A stretch of 64,000 nucleotides of DNA from Spirochaetota bacterium (GTDB taxonomy: Bacteria > Spirochaetota > Spirochaetia > Treponematales > Treponemataceae). The stretch spans positions 1 to 64,000 of the forward strand of contig JAEZST010000017.1 in assembly GCA_023443865.1 (NCBI GenBank), read 5' to 3'. The translations under genes were made by a program, and so were the position numbers. Of this stretch, positions 19,464 to 28,291 are shown piece by piece. The notes below the pieces were generated by a model. The model did not search any database. It was not told where the DNA came from and worked only from the letters and a program-made list of their open reading frames with translations. Each line of letters opens with the position of its first letter. Within the stretch, counting starts at the first letter, position 1.

Positions 19464-19747
19464 TGAATTACGAGAATATCCTCATTGCGCCGGTTCTTTC
19501 CGAGAAGTCGAACGACCTTCGCGAGCAGGGGAAATACGTATTTAAGGTTGATCCCGCCGCGACCAAGATCGAGATCAAGGAAGCGGTCCGTAAGCTCTTC
19601 GACGTGAAAGTCGTGGATTGCACGGTCTGCAACGTGGGCGGAAAGATCAAAAGGGTCCGCGGTCGTCCCGGCCGGACTTCCAGCTGGAAGAAAGCCGTCG
19701 TACGGCTCGCTCCCGGCGAGACTATCAAGGTGTTCGAGGGCGTGTAA
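19463..19747 (+). CDS. rplW: 50S ribosomal protein L23
   Basis: A 94-residue protein at the tunnel exit that docks trigger factor and SRP. It contains APVLSEKSNDLREQGKYVFKV and the basic RGRPGRTSSWKKAVVRL segment. It overlaps rplD by one base, so the two are translationally coupled. Confidence 0.96.
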   Translation: MNYENILIAPVLSEKSNDLREQGKYVFKVDPAATKIEIKEAVRKLFDVKVVDCTVCNVGGKIKRVRGRPGRTSSWKKAVVRLAPGETIKVFEGV

Positions 19748-19781
19748 CGCCTCGATTCCGCGTTAATTAAGGGGAAACCAA

Positions 19782-20603
19782 ATGGCTCTTAAACAATACA
19801 AGCCTTACACGCCGGGAACCAGAACACGTGTTGACCTGCTAAAGGACGAACTGACCGCCGACAAGCCCGAGAAGGGCTTGACCAGCGGCAAGAAATCCCA
19901 CGGCGGCCGCGGTGCCGGCGGACGGATCGCCGTTCGCCATCAGGGCGGCGGCCACAAGCAGAAGTATCGCGACATTGACTTCAAGCGAAACAAGTTCGGC
20001 ATTCCCGGTACCGTAAAGACCATCGAATACGATCCGAATCGCAGCGCCAACATTGCCCTCGTGTTTTATGCCGACGGCGAAAAGCGCTACATTCTCGCAC
20101 CCAAGGGGCTGCAGGTCGGACAGAAGATCATGAGCGGCGAGAACGCCGCGCTCGAGGTCGCCAACGCGCTGCCTCTCGAGGTGATCCCGGTCGGCTTCAC
20201 GGTTCACAACATCGAGCTCACCATCGGCAAGGGCGGACAGATGGTCCGTTCCGCCGGCGCGAGCGCCATGATCGCGGCGAAGGACGGCGAGTACGTCACC
20301 GTTAAGCTGCCCTCGGGCGAAATGCGCATGGTGCATAAACGTTGCTACGCCACTATCGGCGTGGTCGGCAACGAAGACCACATGAATACCAGCCTTGGTA
20401 AGGCCGGTCGCTCTCGCTGGAAGGGTATTCGCCCGACGGTTCGCGGTATGTCCATGAACCCGGTCGATCACCCCCTCGGCGGTGGTGAAGGTCGTGGTAA
20501 AGGACGTAACCCCGTTACTCCCTGGGGACAGCCGTGCCGTGGCTACAAGACCCGGAATAAGCGGAAGGTTTCGAGCAAGTTTATTGTCTCGAGACGCAAG
20601 TAA
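19782..20603 (+). CDS. rplB: 50S ribosomal protein L2
   Basis: A 273-residue primary rRNA-binding protein required for subunit joining and peptidyl transferase activity. It shows GGRGAGGRIAVRHQGGGHKQKYR near the N-terminus and the conserved C-terminal block MNPVDHPLGGGEGRG with the key histidine. Length is normal. Confidence 0.98.
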   Translation: MALKQYKPYTPGTRTRVDLLKDELTADKPEKGLTSGKKSHGGRGAGGRIAVRHQGGGHKQKYRDIDFKRNKFGIPGTVKTIEYDPNRSANIALVFYADGEKRYILAPKGLQVGQKIMSGENAALEVANALPLEVIPVGFTVHNIELTIGKGGQMVRSAGASAMIAAKDGEYVTVKLPSGEMRMVHKRCYATIGVVGNEDHMNTSLGKAGRSRWKGIRPTVRGMSMNPVDHPLGGGEGRGKGRNPVTPWGQPCRGYKTRNKRKVSSKFIVSRRK

Positions 20604-20617
20604 CAGGGGGACGGTAA

Positions 20618-20899
20618 ATGTCAAGGTCTGTTAAGAAAGGGCCCTTCATCGAGAAGAGCCTTTACAAGAAAGTAATCGAGATGAACAAGGCGAGCGACAG
20701 GAAGATGATTAAGTCCTATTCCCGCTGCTCGACTATTATCCCTGAAATGGTAGGAAATACCATCTCTGTCTACAATGGCAAAACCTGGGTTCCGGTGTAC
20801 GTCACCGAAAATCTCGTTGGCCATAAGCTTGGCGAATTCGCGCCCACCCGGCTTTTCCGGGGACACGCTGGATCCGACAAGAAGGCAGCAAAGAAATAA
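20618..20899 (+). CDS. rpsS: 30S ribosomal protein S19
   Basis: A 93-residue 30S head protein forming a dimer with S13 close to the A-site tRNA. It begins MSRSVKKGPFIEKSLYKKV and holds the conserved HKLGEFAPTRLFRGH. GGGGG precedes the ATG. The basic tail is SDKKAAKK. Confidence 0.97.
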   Translation: MSRSVKKGPFIEKSLYKKVIEMNKASDRKMIKSYSRCSTIIPEMVGNTISVYNGKTWVPVYVTENLVGHKLGEFAPTRLFRGHAGSDKKAAKK

Positions 20900-20911
20900 T
20901 AGGTGGATGTA

Positions 20912-21268
20912 ATGGCTGAAAAAAGCGGATATATAGCCACTTCGAAATTCCTCATTGCGTCCCCCACGAAGGTTCGCCCCGTGGCTAACGTGATTAAGCT
21001 GAAGCCGTATACCGAGGCGATGGCTATTCTCGAGAACATGCCCCAAAAGGGCGCGCGTCTCCTGACTAAGACCATGAAGTCGGCCGCGTCCAACGCGCTC
21101 GACCTGAACAAAAAACTGGACGAGGACATGCTTTTCGTCAAGGAGATCCGAATCGATGAGGGTCCCCGTCTCAAGAGGCTCTGGCCTCGCGGACGCGGAC
21201 GTGCCGATCAGCTCCTGAAGCGGATGTGTCATATCACCGTCATCGTTGACGAAAAGGCGGGGGAATAA
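20912..21268 (+). CDS. rplV: 50S ribosomal protein L22
   Basis: A 118-residue protein whose beta-hairpin lines the exit tunnel with L4. It shows IASPTKVRPVANVIK and the hairpin segment PRLKRLWPRGRGRADQL, a site of macrolide-resistance changes. The ATG at 20912 is chosen because it gives the normal N-terminus and has AGGTGG upstream. Confidence 0.97.
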   Translation: MAEKSGYIATSKFLIASPTKVRPVANVIKLKPYTEAMAILENMPQKGARLLTKTMKSAASNALDLNKKLDEDMLFVKEIRIDEGPRLKRLWPRGRGRADQLLKRMCHITVIVDEKAGE

Positions 21269-21269
21269 C

Positions 21270-22022
21270 GTGGGACAGAAAGTTAATCCAATCGGTCTCA
21301 GGCTTGGGATCAACAAGACCTGGAGCTCGCGCTGGTACGCGGATCCCCGCGAATATGCCGAACTGCTCCACGAAGACCTGAAGATTCGCAAGATGGTTCA
21401 GAACTTGCCCGAGTGCAAGAACGCTGATATCGCCGAGATCGAGATCGTCCGACACCCGCAGCGGGTCACCATCGTGATCCACACCGCGCGGCCCGGCGTG
21501 ATCATCGGAGTCAAGGGCGCCAACATCGAGCAGATCGGCATTCAGATCCAGAAGTCCTTCACCAAGAAGGTTCAGATCAAGATCAAGGAGATCAAGCGCT
21601 CCGAGACTAACGCCTCTCTCGTTTCTCAGAACGTTGCCCGTCAGCTGATGAATCGCGGTTCCTTCCGCAAGGCCCTTAAGCAGGCTTCTTCCGCGGCGAT
21701 GAAAGCCGGCGCCCAGGGCGTGAAGATTCGCGTTTCCGGACGCCTAGGCGGCGCGGAAATGTCCCGTACCGAAGAGCACAAGGAAGGGCGCGTTCCTCTC
21801 CACACGCTCCGCGCGGACATTGACTACGGTTTCTCCGAAGCGCACACCACCTACGGCGCCATCGGCGTTAAGGTGTGGATTTACAACGGGATGATGTACG
21901 GTCACGAGCAGAAAGAGGACGCAGGCGCGCTCCTCAAGAAGCAGCGCCGGGACAGACCCGAGCGCGGTGAGCGCGGCGAGCGTTCCGAACGCCACGATCG
22001 CGCGCCCGCGGGAAGGAGCTAA
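21270..22022 (+). CDS. rpsC: 30S ribosomal protein S3
   Basis: A 250-residue protein of the mRNA entry site with helicase activity. It starts with GTG at 21270 (MGQKVNPIGLRLG), one nt after the rplV stop. It has a KH domain with VIIGVKGANIEQI and the conserved GRLGGAEMSRTEEHKEGRVPLHTLRADIDYG. The last 25 residues (RPERGERGERSERHDRAPAGRS region) form a charged, low-complexity tail beyond the core. Confidence 0.97.
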   Translation: MGQKVNPIGLRLGINKTWSSRWYADPREYAELLHEDLKIRKMVQNLPECKNADIAEIEIVRHPQRVTIVIHTARPGVIIGVKGANIEQIGIQIQKSFTKKVQIKIKEIKRSETNASLVSQNVARQLMNRGSFRKALKQASSAAMKAGAQGVKIRVSGRLGGAEMSRTEEHKEGRVPLHTLRADIDYGFSEAHTTYGAIGVKVWIYNGMMYGHEQKEDAGALLKKQRRDRPERGERGERSERHDRAPAGRS

Positions 22023-22025
22023 ATC

Positions 22026-22445
22026 ATGGCACTCAGCCCTAAGAGAATTAAGCATAGAAAGGTACAGCGGGGCCGGATCAACGGCGAGGCTACCCGTGGC
22101 AATAACATCGATTTCGGTCAGTTTGCCCTGGTATCCCTTGAACCCTTCTGGCTGACCAACCGTCAGCTCGAAGCGGCCCGCGTTGCCTTGAACCGCAAGA
22201 TCAAGAGAACCGGAAAGCTTTGGGTTCGCGTGTTCCCCGATAAGCCCTACACCAAAAAACCCGCGGAAACCCGCATGGGTAAGGGAAAGGGCGCCCCTGA
22301 ATACTGGGTATCGGTGATCAAGCCGGGCACGATCCTTTTCGAGCTCGCCGGCGTCGAGGAAACCCTCGCGTCCGAGGCGATGCAACTTGCCGGTAGCAAG
22401 CTGCCGTTCAAGACCAAATTCGCCGTTCGCAAGAACGAAGACTAA
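22026..22445 (+). CDS. rplP: 50S ribosomal protein L16
   Basis: A 139-residue protein that positions the A-site tRNA. It starts MALSPKRIKHRKVQRGRING and contains RMGKGKGAPEYWVSVIKPG. It lies 3 nt after rpsC. Confidence 0.97.
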   Translation: MALSPKRIKHRKVQRGRINGEATRGNNIDFGQFALVSLEPFWLTNRQLEAARVALNRKIKRTGKLWVRVFPDKPYTKKPAETRMGKGKGAPEYWVSVIKPGTILFELAGVEETLASEAMQLAGSKLPFKTKFAVRKNED

Positions 22446-22456
22446 GGGAGGCAAAC

Positions 22457-22660
22457 ATGAAGAAGAACGAAATCAAGAGCATGTCTTTCGCCGAACTGGT
22501 CGCGAAACGCAACGAACTCAATCGCCAGTACATGGACCTTCGGTTCCAGATGGTGGTCGGACATGTCGACAACCCCCTCCAAAAGCGGATCATCCGTCGC
22601 CAAATCGCGACGCTGAACACGCTCATCCGTCAGCAAGAGCTGGCGGGGAAGGGTAATTAA
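22457..22660 (+). CDS. rpmC: 50S ribosomal protein L29
   Basis: A 67-residue helical hairpin protein near the tunnel exit, with MSFAELVAKRNELNRQYMDLRFQM and the closing helix RRQIATLNTLIRQQEL. It has a clear GGGAGG SD and sits between rplP and rpsQ as expected. Confidence 0.95.
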   Translation: MKKNEIKSMSFAELVAKRNELNRQYMDLRFQMVVGHVDNPLQKRIIRRQIATLNTLIRQQELAGKGN

Positions 22661-22674
22661 CGAGGAGCAGGCCC

Positions 22675-22947
22675 GTGGAAGAGAAAGTAATCGCGAAGAA
22701 AAGCGGGAACCGCGAGTTTGTTGGTATCGTGACCAGCGACAAAATGGATAAAACCATCGTCGTTCAGGTCAATACCAAGAAACTTCACCCACTGTACAAG
22801 AAGTACGTGTCTCGCAGTAAGAAGTACAAGGCTCACGACGAGCTGAACGACGCCCACATCGGCGATACCGTTCGCATCGGTGAAGCCCGGCCGATCAGCA
22901 AGGACAAGTGCTGGCGGCTTTTGGAAATCGTCGAACGGGCGAAGTAA
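22675..22947 (+). CDS. rpsQ: 30S ribosomal protein S17
   Basis: A 90-residue primary 16S rRNA binder with an OB fold. Conserved parts are GIVTSDKMDKTIVVQV and HDELNDAHIGDTVRIGEARPISKDKCWRL. The start is GTG at 22675 with GAGGAG upstream; no ATG is available nearby. Confidence 0.96.
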   Translation: MEEKVIAKKSGNREFVGIVTSDKMDKTIVVQVNTKKLHPLYKKYVSRSKKYKAHDELNDAHIGDTVRIGEARPISKDKCWRLLEIVERAK

Positions 22948-22960
22948 CGAGGAGCAACAC

Positions 22961-23329
22961 ATGATTCAAATGCAAACAAGATTGAACGTTGCCGACAACT
23001 CGGGTGCCAAGCTCGTGGAATGCATCAAGGTAATCGGCGGTTCGCACCGCCGCTATGCCAGCATCGGCGACGTTATCGTCGTGGCCGTCAAGGACGCGCT
23101 GCCGACGTCTACCATCAAGAAAGGTTCCGTGGAAAAGGCCGTCGTGGTCCGTATTTCCAAGGAATATCGCCGCCCCGACGGTACGTATATCCGCTTCGAC
23201 GACAACGCCTGCGTTATCATCGACGCGAACAAGAACCCCAAGGGAAAGCGCATTTTCGGACCCGTGGCCCGCGAGCTTCGTGATATGGATTACATGAAGA
23301 TCGTATCCCTCGCGCCGGAAGTTCTGTAA
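22961..23329 (+). CDS. rplN: 50S ribosomal protein L14
   Basis: A 122-residue protein at the subunit interface. It begins MIQMQTRLNVADNSGAK and contains GSHRRYASIGDVIVVAVK. The ATG at 22961 follows GAGGAGC; the longer open frame overlaps rpsQ and is not used. Confidence 0.97.
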   Translation: MIQMQTRLNVADNSGAKLVECIKVIGGSHRRYASIGDVIVVAVKDALPTSTIKKGSVEKAVVVRISKEYRRPDGTYIRFDDNACVIIDANKNPKGKRIFGPVARELRDMDYMKIVSLAPEVL

Positions 23330-23341
23330 GGAGATTGAACG

Positions 23342-23656
23342 ATGGATAAGAAATTCAAGATCCGAAAGGACGATACGGTCGAGATCATCGCCGGCAAGGA
23401 TAAAGGCAAGCGCGGTAACGTCGTTCGCGTAATCCGCGACAAGGACCGCGTTATCGTAGGCGGCGCTAACCTCGTGAAAAAAGCGATGAAGAAGCGCTCC
23501 CAGCAGGATCGCGGCGGCATCGTCGAGATCGAGGCGCCGATTCACGTTTCCAACGTCATGATCGTCTGCAAGAAGTGCGGACCGACCAGGATCGGCTACA
23601 AAATTGACGGCGACAAGAAAGTTCGCGTCTGCCGCAAGTGTGGGGAAGCACTGTGA
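23342..23656 (+). CDS. rplX: 50S ribosomal protein L24
   Basis: A 104-residue assembly initiator with a KOW motif (KDDTVEIIAGKDKGKRGNVV). The C-terminal part holds a CKKCG...CRKCG pair, a zinc-ribbon variant seen in some bacterial L24 proteins. The stop overlaps the rplE start (TGATG). Confidence 0.95.
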   Translation: MDKKFKIRKDDTVEIIAGKDKGKRGNVVRVIRDKDRVIVGGANLVKKAMKKRSQQDRGGIVEIEAPIHVSNVMIVCKKCGPTRIGYKIDGDKKVRVCRKCGEAL

Positions 23657-24207
23657 TGAGTAATTACGTACCTCGGCTTAAGAAAGTCTATGTGGAAAAA
23701 ATCGCCGGCGAGCTCTTCAAAGAGTTCGGCTATAAGTCTGTCATGCAGACTCCCAAGCTTAGCAAGATCGTGCTCAGCATGGGTATCGGCGAAGCCCTCT
23801 CGAACAAGAAACTCCTTGACGCCGCAGCTACCGACCTGGGACTTATCACGGGACAGAAAGCTGTAAAAACCAAGGCTAGAAAGAGCATTGCGAACTTCAA
23901 GCTTCGCGAGGGCAATGAGATCGGCGTCATGGTTACGCTCCGCGGCGCGAGGATGTACGAATTCCTCGACCGTTTCGTGAACGTGGCCCTGCCGCGCGTT
24001 AAGGATTTCCGCGGAATCAACCCGAACGGGTTCGACGGTAACGGAAACTATTCTTTGGGAATCACCGAGCAGATCATTTTCCCGGAGATCGACTTCGACA
24101 AGATCGAACGAATCGCCGGTTTGAACATCAACGTGGTTACCACCGCCAAAACCGACGCGGAAGCCAAGGCGCTTCTCGCCAAATTTGGCATGCCCTTCAG
24201 GAAGTGA
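23656..24207 (+). CDS. rplE: 50S ribosomal protein L5
   Basis: A 183-residue protein binding 5S rRNA and contacting P-site tRNA. It includes KIVLSMGIGEALSNKK, GQKAVKTKARKSIANFKLREG and the C-terminal ITVVTTAKTDAEAKALL-type ending. The start overlaps rplX by one base. Confidence 0.97.
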   Translation: MSNYVPRLKKVYVEKIAGELFKEFGYKSVMQTPKLSKIVLSMGIGEALSNKKLLDAAATDLGLITGQKAVKTKARKSIANFKLREGNEIGVMVTLRGARMYEFLDRFVNVALPRVKDFRGINPNGFDGNGNYSLGITEQIIFPEIDFDKIERIAGLNINVVTTAKTDAEAKALLAKFGMPFRK

Positions 24208-24214
24208 GGAGTTC

Positions 24215-24400
24215 ATGGCTACAACTGCGATGATTAACAAGGCCAATGCCACCCCGAAGTATTCTACCCGGAAATATAACCGGTGCAGGGTGTGCGGTCG
24301 GCCCCGTGGATATCTCCGGAAATACCAGATGTGCCGCGTCTGTTTCCGGAAGTTAGCTAGCGAAGGCCTGATTCCAGGCGTCACTAAGTCGAGCTGGTAG
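24215..24400 (+). CDS. rpsN: 30S ribosomal protein S14, zinc-binding type
   Basis: A 61-residue short S14 (type Z). Both zinc knuckles are present: CRVCGRPRG and CRVCFRKLA. The ATG at 24215 with GAGGAG upstream gives the normal MATTAMINKA start. It lies between rplE and rpsH as in other spc operons. Confidence 0.97.
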   Translation: MATTAMINKANATPKYSTRKYNRCRVCGRPRGYLRKYQMCRVCFRKLASEGLIPGVTKSSW

Positions 24401-24415
24401 TAGGGAGGAGAGAAT

Positions 24416-24814
24416 ATGAGCGTTTCAGATCCCGTAGCAGATATGCTTACCAAGGTCCGGAATGCGGCAATGGCCCGCCATGAAAAAGTGGACATTCCCG
24501 CCTCCAAACTCAAGCTTGAGATTGTGAAGATCCTGAAGACCGAAGGCTATATCAAGAATTTTAAGAAGGTAAGCCAGGATGGCTCCAATTCCATCCGCGT
24601 TTTCCTTAAGTACGACGACGCGAACTCGTCGGTGATTCACGGCTTGGAGAAAGTCTCCACCCCCGGTCGCCGCGTGTACGCCGGTTACAAGGACCTTCCC
24701 CGGGTTTATAACGGGTACGGCACCTTGATCGTTTCAACTTCCCTGGGCGTTACCACCGGTAAGAAGGCCCAGGAGAAGCAGGTGGGCGGCGAGCTCATCT
24801 GCACCGTGTGGTAA
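24416..24814 (+). CDS. rpsH: 30S ribosomal protein S8
   Basis: A 132-residue protein binding the central domain of 16S rRNA, and the translational repressor of the spc operon in E. coli. It starts MSVSDPVADMLTKVRNA and ends in the conserved GVTTGKKAQEKQVGGELICTVW. SD GGGAGGAG. Confidence 0.97.
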   Translation: MSVSDPVADMLTKVRNAAMARHEKVDIPASKLKLEIVKILKTEGYIKNFKKVSQDGSNSIRVFLKYDDANSSVIHGLEKVSTPGRRVYAGYKDLPRVYNGYGTLIVSTSLGVTTGKKAQEKQVGGELICTVW

Positions 24815-24826
24815 TCGGGGGGAATT

Positions 24827-25366
24827 ATGTCCAGAATCGGAAAACTTCCCGTCGCCATTCCCGCGGGAGTCAAGCTTACCGTCAGCGGTGATACCGTCCA
24901 GGTTGAAGGGCCCAAGGGAAAGCTTTCCCAGGGAATCGACGACTCGGTGACGATTAAGGTTGAAGGCAACCAGGCTATCGTGACCCGCAAGGACGACACC
25001 AAGCCGGTAAAGGCCAAGCATGGCCTGTATCGCAATCTTATAAACAACATGGTCGTCGGCGTGAGCGCCGGTTTCACCAAGGTTCTCGTGATCAACGGCG
25101 TCGGTTACCGCGCCGAGGTTCAAGGAAACCTGCTCGTCCTCAATCTCGGGTATTCCACCGACTTTATCGCCGGCATTCCCGAGGGGCTTAAGGTTACCGC
25201 CGACGCCCAGGGCAAGATCACGATCAACGGTATCCGCAAGGACCAGGTCGGCGAGTTCGCCGCCGAGGTACGCAAGCTTCGTGGACCCGAGCCTTACAAG
25301 GGCAAGGGTATTCGTTACGAGACCGAAGTCATCAAGCGGAAAGTCGGTAAGTCCGGCGTTAAATAA
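24827..25366 (+). CDS. rplF: 50S ribosomal protein L6
   Basis: A 179-residue two-domain protein near the sarcin-ricin loop. It starts MSRIGKLPVAIPAGV and contains INGVGYRAEVQGN and the closing LRGPEPYKGKGIRYETEV. Spacing from rpsH is 12 nt. Confidence 0.97.
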   Translation: MSRIGKLPVAIPAGVKLTVSGDTVQVEGPKGKLSQGIDDSVTIKVEGNQAIVTRKDDTKPVKAKHGLYRNLINNMVVGVSAGFTKVLVINGVGYRAEVQGNLLVLNLGYSTDFIAGIPEGLKVTADAQGKITINGIRKDQVGEFAAEVRKLRGPEPYKGKGIRYETEVIKRKVGKSGVK

Positions 25367-25378
25367 GGGTTAGGCTAT

Positions 25379-25741
25379 ATGTTCAAGAAACTAGACGACA
25401 AAGCCAGGAAGAGACTCAAGAGGAAGGTACACATTCGCAAACGCGTGTATGGTACCGCCGCCCGTCCCCGCATGACCGTTACCCGCAGCAATAGCAATCT
25501 GTTCGTGCAGGTCATAAACGATGACGAAGGCGCAACCCTCGCTTCGGTCTCCACTCTCGAGAAGGACCTTTCCGCGCTCAAGGCGAATATCGCCGGCGCG
25601 ACTAAGGTCGGTGAAGAAATCGGTCGCCGCCTGAAGGAAAAGAACATTTCTTCTATAGTGTTCGACCGGAATGGCTATCTCTACCACGGAGTGGTAAAGG
25701 CGATCGCCGACGGAGCCCGGTCATCCGGGATCGAGTTCTAG
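25379..25741 (+). CDS. rplR: 50S ribosomal protein L18
   Basis: A 120-residue 5S rRNA-binding protein. The arginine/lysine-rich start is followed by KRVYGTAARPRMTVTRSNSNLFVQVI and the conserved end FDRNGYLYHGVVKAIADGARSSGIEF. Confidence 0.97.
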   Translation: MFKKLDDKARKRLKRKVHIRKRVYGTAARPRMTVTRSNSNLFVQVINDDEGATLASVSTLEKDLSALKANIAGATKVGEEIGRRLKEKNISSIVFDRNGYLYHGVVKAIADGARSSGIEF

Positions 25742-25749
25742 GAGAGGCT

Positions 25750-26262
25750 ATGGAACACAAAGATTACAACAGGGAAAGAGAGCCGAAGGAATTCGTCGAG
25801 AAGCTCGTGAAGCTCAACCGAACCGCTAAGGTCGTGAAGGGCGGACGCCGTTTCTCGTTCTCGGCGCTCACCGTCGTGGGCGACCAGAAGGGGCGCGTCG
25901 GATTCGGCTTCGGAAAGGCGAATGACGTCACCGAGGCGATCCGCAAGAGTATCGACAAGGCCAAGCGGAACCTGGTAAACGTTCCCCTCAAGAACGGGAC
26001 CATCCCGCATGAGATTACCGCCGACTTCAAGAGCTCGTCGGTTCTCCTCAGGCCCGCGGCTCCCGGTACCGGAATCATCGCGGGCGGTCCCGTCCGCGCG
26101 GTTCTTGAGGCCGCGGGAGCCACCGACGTGCTTTCTAAGTCCCTCGGGGCTTCCAGCCAGGTTAACGTGGTGCGCGCGACCTTCGAGGCCATTAAGCAGA
26201 TGATGGACGCGCGCGTTATCGCGAAGAACCGGGGTAAAACCCTGAAAGATCTGTGGGGATAA
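25750..26262 (+). CDS. rpsE: 30S ribosomal protein S5
   Basis: A 170-residue protein that helps shape decoding fidelity and the mRNA entry. It has EFVEKLVKLNRTAKVVKGGRRFSF, the GFGKANDVTEAIRKS segment and RAVLEAAGATDVLSKSLG. The ATG at 25750 with GGAGAG 5 nt upstream is consistent; start choice within the charged N-terminus is slightly open. Confidence 0.96.
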   Translation: MEHKDYNREREPKEFVEKLVKLNRTAKVVKGGRRFSFSALTVVGDQKGRVGFGFGKANDVTEAIRKSIDKAKRNLVNVPLKNGTIPHEITADFKSSSVLLRPAAPGTGIIAGGPVRAVLEAAGATDVLSKSLGASSQVNVVRATFEAIKQMMDARVIAKNRGKTLKDLWG

Positions 26263-26265
26263 AAA

Positions 26266-26451
26266 ATGGCAAAGAAAATTTCCATTAAGCTCGTCCGCAG
26301 CACCATCAGCCAGAAGCCCGCGGTCGTCGCGACCGTTCGCTCTCTCGGCCTGAAGAAGCTCAATTCGACGGTGGAGCAGGAAGCGACCGCGCCGATTCTC
26401 GGCATGGTAGCCGCCGTTCAGCACCTCGTCGAAGTGAAGGAGATCAACTGA
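26266..26451 (+). CDS. rpmD: 50S ribosomal protein L30
   Basis: A 61-residue protein with KLVRSTISQKPAVVATVRSLGL and the closing GMVAAVQHLVEVKEI strand. It starts 3 nt after rpsE, and its TGA overlaps the rplO ATG by one base. Confidence 0.95.
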   Translation: MAKKISIKLVRSTISQKPAVVATVRSLGLKKLNSTVEQEATAPILGMVAAVQHLVEVKEIN

Positions 26452-26903
26452 TGTCTGATTTCATGCTCACGGCTCCCGAGGGAGCTAATAAGAAAAAGCG
26501 CATCGTCGGTCGCGGTTCGTCCTCCGGACGCGGAACCACCGCCGGCCGCGGTAACAAGGGACAGCAGTCCCGTTCCGGCGGCAAGGTGTACGTGGGTTTC
26601 GAGGGCGGCCAGATGCCGCTGTATCGCCGCATCGCGAAGCGTGGGTTTTCGAACTATCCTTTCCGCAAGGACTACGAGGTATTCAACCTCAGGGAAATCG
26701 AAACCCGTTTTGCCGACGGCGAGACGGTCAATCGCGAGTCCCTCGTAATGAAGGGAATGCTCAAGAAGGCTTCTGCGCTCGTTAAGGTGCTCGGAGACGG
26801 TGAGATCACCAAGAAGATTACCGTCGACGTGGACAAGGTTTCTGCTTCTGCGAAGGAGAAGATCGAAAAGGCCGGCGGGACCGTAGTTCTGGCGGCTGAG
26901 TAA
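26451..26903 (+). CDS. rplO: 50S ribosomal protein L15
   Basis: A 150-residue late-assembly protein. It has the glycine-rich RNA-binding region GRGSSSGRGTTAGRGNKGQ and the conserved FEGGQMPLYRRIAKRGFSN. It ends 19 nt before secY, as usual in spc operons. Confidence 0.97.
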   Translation: MSDFMLTAPEGANKKKRIVGRGSSSGRGTTAGRGNKGQQSRSGGKVYVGFEGGQMPLYRRIAKRGFSNYPFRKDYEVFNLREIETRFADGETVNRESLVMKGMLKKASALVKVLGDGEITKKITVDVDKVSASAKEKIEKAGGTVVLAAE

Positions 26904-26922
26904 CCGGGGCGGGTGAAGAAAC

Positions 26923-28239
26923 ATGGCTAACAATGCATTCGTAAATATGTTCAGAATCAAGGAGCTCCGCGAGCGGATCTTCTTTACTGTCATAATTCTC
27001 GCTGTGTATCGCCTTGGTTCGGTGCTGATAATTCCCGGTATCGATCCGCATGCCCTAACGGTTTACTTCAAGTCGCAGATTCAGGGCAACGCGTTCGTGG
27101 ATTACATGGACTTCTTCGCGGGCGGCGCGTTCTCGAATTTCTCCGTGTTCATGCTTGGCGTTATGCCGTATATCTCCACCCAGATCCTGATGCAGCTCGC
27201 GCTCATCATCTTCCCGAGCCTGAAAAGGATCGCGGAAGAGGACGGCGGGCGGCGGAAAATCCAGACTTGGACGAGAATCGCTACCATTGGCGTCGCGCTC
27301 ATTCAGTCGTACGCGGTAACGGTATACGCCCAGAGCATTCCGGGCGCTATCGTAATCGATAAGGTTGCGTACTCGCTCATCGCGATGCTCACCGTGACGA
27401 CCGGAACCATGGTTACCGTCTGGCTCGGCGAACAGATCACCGCTCGCGGTATCGGAAACGGCATTTCCATGCTGATTTTCGCGGGTATCGTGGCGCGCCT
27501 CCCGCAGGCGATCTGGGAGTTGATCAAGCTCGTTCAAAGCGGGGAACTTAACCCCGTATTCGTTATCGTGGCGTTCGTCATGTTCGCTGCAGTTATCGCC
27601 CTCGTGGTGTACGAGCAGCAGGGACAGCGCAAGATACCGGTTCATTACGCTAAGCGGGTGGTCGGAAGAAAGATGTATGGGGGTCAGAACACGTATATAC
27701 CGTTCAAGATCAACCCTTCCGGCGTTATACCGGTAATCTTTGCTTCCTCGTTCCTGACCTTTCCGCTTCAGGTAGCCTCGAGCATCGGTCCGAACGTTAA
27801 GTGGCTCAACAGCGTCGCGACGTTCCTGAGGCCCCACGGCATCTGGTATAACGTATTTTACGTTCTTCTTATTATCTTCTTCGCGTATTTCTATACACAG
27901 GTAACCCTGAACCCCACGGAAATCGCAAGGCAGATCCGGGAAAACGGCGGCTCGATACCCGGTATCCGCACTGATAAGACCGAAGAATACATGCAGCGCA
28001 TCCTGAATCGGCTGATTCTGCCCGGTTCGCTGTATCTCGCGTTGATCGCGGTATTACCGACGATCATACAAAGCCTTTTCGGGTTCCCCCAGACGATAGC
28101 TCTTCTGATGGGCGGTACCTCCCTCTTGATTCTGGTAGGCGTCGATCTCGACACCATGAGCCAGATCGAGGCCCAGCTCAAGATGCATCATCATGAGGGG
28201 CTGGTGAAAAAAGGCAAGATCAGGTCCAGGAACCTGTAG
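26923..28239 (+). CDS. secY: Preprotein translocase subunit SecY
   Basis: The 438-residue channel-forming membrane subunit of the Sec translocon, expected to have ten membrane helices. Conserved features include KELRERIFFTVIILAVYRLG at TM1, MLGVMPYISTQILMQL after the plug region, and the cytoplasmic loop IPVHYAKRVVGRKMYGG used by SecA and ribosomes. It partners with secE at 3769. Confidence 0.98.
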   Translation: MANNAFVNMFRIKELRERIFFTVIILAVYRLGSVLIIPGIDPHALTVYFKSQIQGNAFVDYMDFFAGGAFSNFSVFMLGVMPYISTQILMQLALIIFPSLKRIAEEDGGRRKIQTWTRIATIGVALIQSYAVTVYAQSIPGAIVIDKVAYSLIAMLTVTTGTMVTVWLGEQITARGIGNGISMLIFAGIVARLPQAIWELIKLVQSGELNPVFVIVAFVMFAAVIALVVYEQQGQRKIPVHYAKRVVGRKMYGGQNTYIPFKINPSGVIPVIFASSFLTFPLQVASSIGPNVKWLNSVATFLRPHGIWYNVFYVLLIIFFAYFYTQVTLNPTEIARQIRENGGSIPGIRTDKTEEYMQRILNRLILPGSLYLALIAVLPTIIQSLFGFPQTIALLMGGTSLLILVGVDLDTMSQIEAQLKMHHHEGLVKKGKIRSRNL

Positions 28240-28248
28240 AAAAAGATT

Positions 28249-28277
28249 CGTGAAAGGCGTATAATGCGCCTTTCACG
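28249..28277 (+). promoter_or_regulatory. Hairpin with TATAATG loop between secY and rpmJ
   Basis: CGTGAAAGGCG (28249-28259) pairs perfectly with CGCCTTTCACG (28267-28277) around the loop TATAATG. The loop contains a perfect -10 hexamer, with TAGAAA (28237-28242) 17 nt upstream as a weak -35. It could be an internal promoter for rpmJ-rpsM-rpsK-rpsD-rpoA or simply a transcript-processing hairpin. Confidence 0.45.
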
Positions 28278-28291
28278 ACAAGGGGTTTATT

